Shown here in pieces: positions 15,879 to 16,285 of a stretch of 16,285 nucleotides of DNA (positions are counted from its first letter, which is position 1; every line of letters begins with the position of its first letter). The stretch lies in assembly GCA_022615275.1 (NCBI GenBank), contig JAKEHA010000320.1, positions 1 through 16,285 of the forward strand, written 5' to 3'. A program made the position numbers and the translations under genes. Source of the DNA: Candidatus Latescibacterota bacterium (GTDB lineage: Bacteria > Krumholzibacteriota > Krumholzibacteriia > WVZY01 > JAKEHA01). The notes beneath the pieces are model-generated. The model searched no databases. It had not been told where the DNA came from and saw only the letters and a program-made list of their open reading frames with translations.

Positions 15879-16285
15879 ATGGCCGGACGACTCGCGGGAT
15901 ACAAGAAGCTCTTCGACGACGTGCGCCAGGGACGCGTCAAGCCGCTGTACTTCCTGCACGGACCCGAGGAGCACATGAAGCGGGAGTTCGTGCGCGAGCT
16001 CGTCGCGGTCGCGTTGCCGGACGCGGAGCGCGCGTTCAACCTCGATGTGTTGCACGGGGACGAGTTCGACCCGCAGGCCTTCGACGACCGCATGCTGACA
16101 TTCCCACTTTTTGCCGCGCGGCGTGTCGTCATCCTGCGCAACTTCGACGCGCTCTCACCGTCCAACCGCGAGCGTGTGATCCAACGCGCGGGTGCGGTGC
16201 CCGAGGCGATGACGCTGGTGGTCGAGTCGAACGACGAGAGGCTGGAGACCGCGGCGCACAAGAAGCTCGCTGCGATGGCGGCAGA
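15879..16285 (+). CDS. holA: DNA polymerase III delta subunit, N-terminal part (3' truncated)
   Basis: The frame opens at ATG 15879, 2 nt after the lptE stop, and runs open to the window edge, giving 135 visible residues of a protein normally about 330-350 long. The delta subunit opens the beta sliding clamp in the clamp-loader complex. The N-terminus matches the family: RVKPLYFLHGPEEHMKREFV is the usual beta-strand and glycine loop of the first domain, followed by FNLDVLHGDEF, then FPLFAARRVVILRNFDAL and the strand TLVVESNDE. Adjacency to lptE supports it. A GTG-like start 5 nt earlier is out of frame. The remainder lies beyond the window. Confidence 0.88.
   Translation, partial: MAGRLAGYKKLFDDVRQGRVKPLYFLHGPEEHMKREFVRELVAVALPDAERAFNLDVLHGDEFDPQAFDDRMLTFPLFAARRVVILRNFDALSPSNRERVIQRAGAVPEAMTLVVESNDERLETAAHKKLAAMAA

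Overview
This is about 16.3 kb of GC-rich bacterial DNA in which every supported gene lies on the + strand and intergenic space is small. The organism has an outer membrane with LPS: the window carries an LptE-like lipoprotein, a PorV/UPF0164-like outer-membrane protein, a second predicted lipoprotein and a Wzm/Wzt-type polysaccharide exporter. The PorV-like protein, and an Arg-rich insert in the priming glycosyltransferase, suggest an FCB-group or Eisenbacteria/Gemmatimonadota-like lineage. That is an inference; no marker gene here fixes the taxonomy.

Layout. (1) Positions 2-1965: the 3' end of an unrecognised membrane protein, translationally coupled to a TPR-rich lipoprotein. (2) 1966-2291: a noncoding region with inverted repeats and a good sigma-54-like -24/-12 promoter. 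(3) 2292-3575: a PorV-like outer-membrane protein fused to a C-terminal SPOR domain, followed by a probable intrinsic terminator. (4) 3576-3972: a regulatory region dense in dyads with a second sigma-54-like promoter. (5) 3973-11884: a surface-polysaccharide cluster. It encodes a WbaP-type phosphoglycosyl transferase, a GT2 glycosyltransferase (behind a third sigma-54-like promoter), a UXS-like SDR, UDP-glucose 6-dehydrogenase, an RfbF-like sugar-1-phosphate nucleotidyltransferase, a PIG-L/LmbE deacetylase, and the Wzm permease and Wzt ATPase with its C-terminal substrate-binding domain. (6) 11915-15386: a membrane-anchored GAF-PAS histidine kinase overlapping an NtrC-type sigma-54 activator. 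(7) 15355 to the end: lptE and the 5' part of holA, the same neighbour order as in Escherichia coli.

Proposed logic. Nucleotide-sugar enzymes make UDP-glucuronate, possibly UDP-xylose, and an NDP-hexose (CDP-glucose-like). The priming enzyme loads a sugar phosphate on undecaprenyl phosphate, GT2 and enzymes outside the window extend the chain, the PIG-L enzyme may deacetylate an amino sugar, and Wzt/Wzm export the product. The kinase/activator pair may control this locus through sigma-54, because three candidate -24/-12 promoters precede the PorV-SPOR gene, the priming transferase and the GT2. The kinase has an unusual four-cysteine insert in its GAF domain, which makes metal or redox sensing a testable idea. 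No mobile elements, CRISPR arrays, tRNAs or rRNAs were seen.
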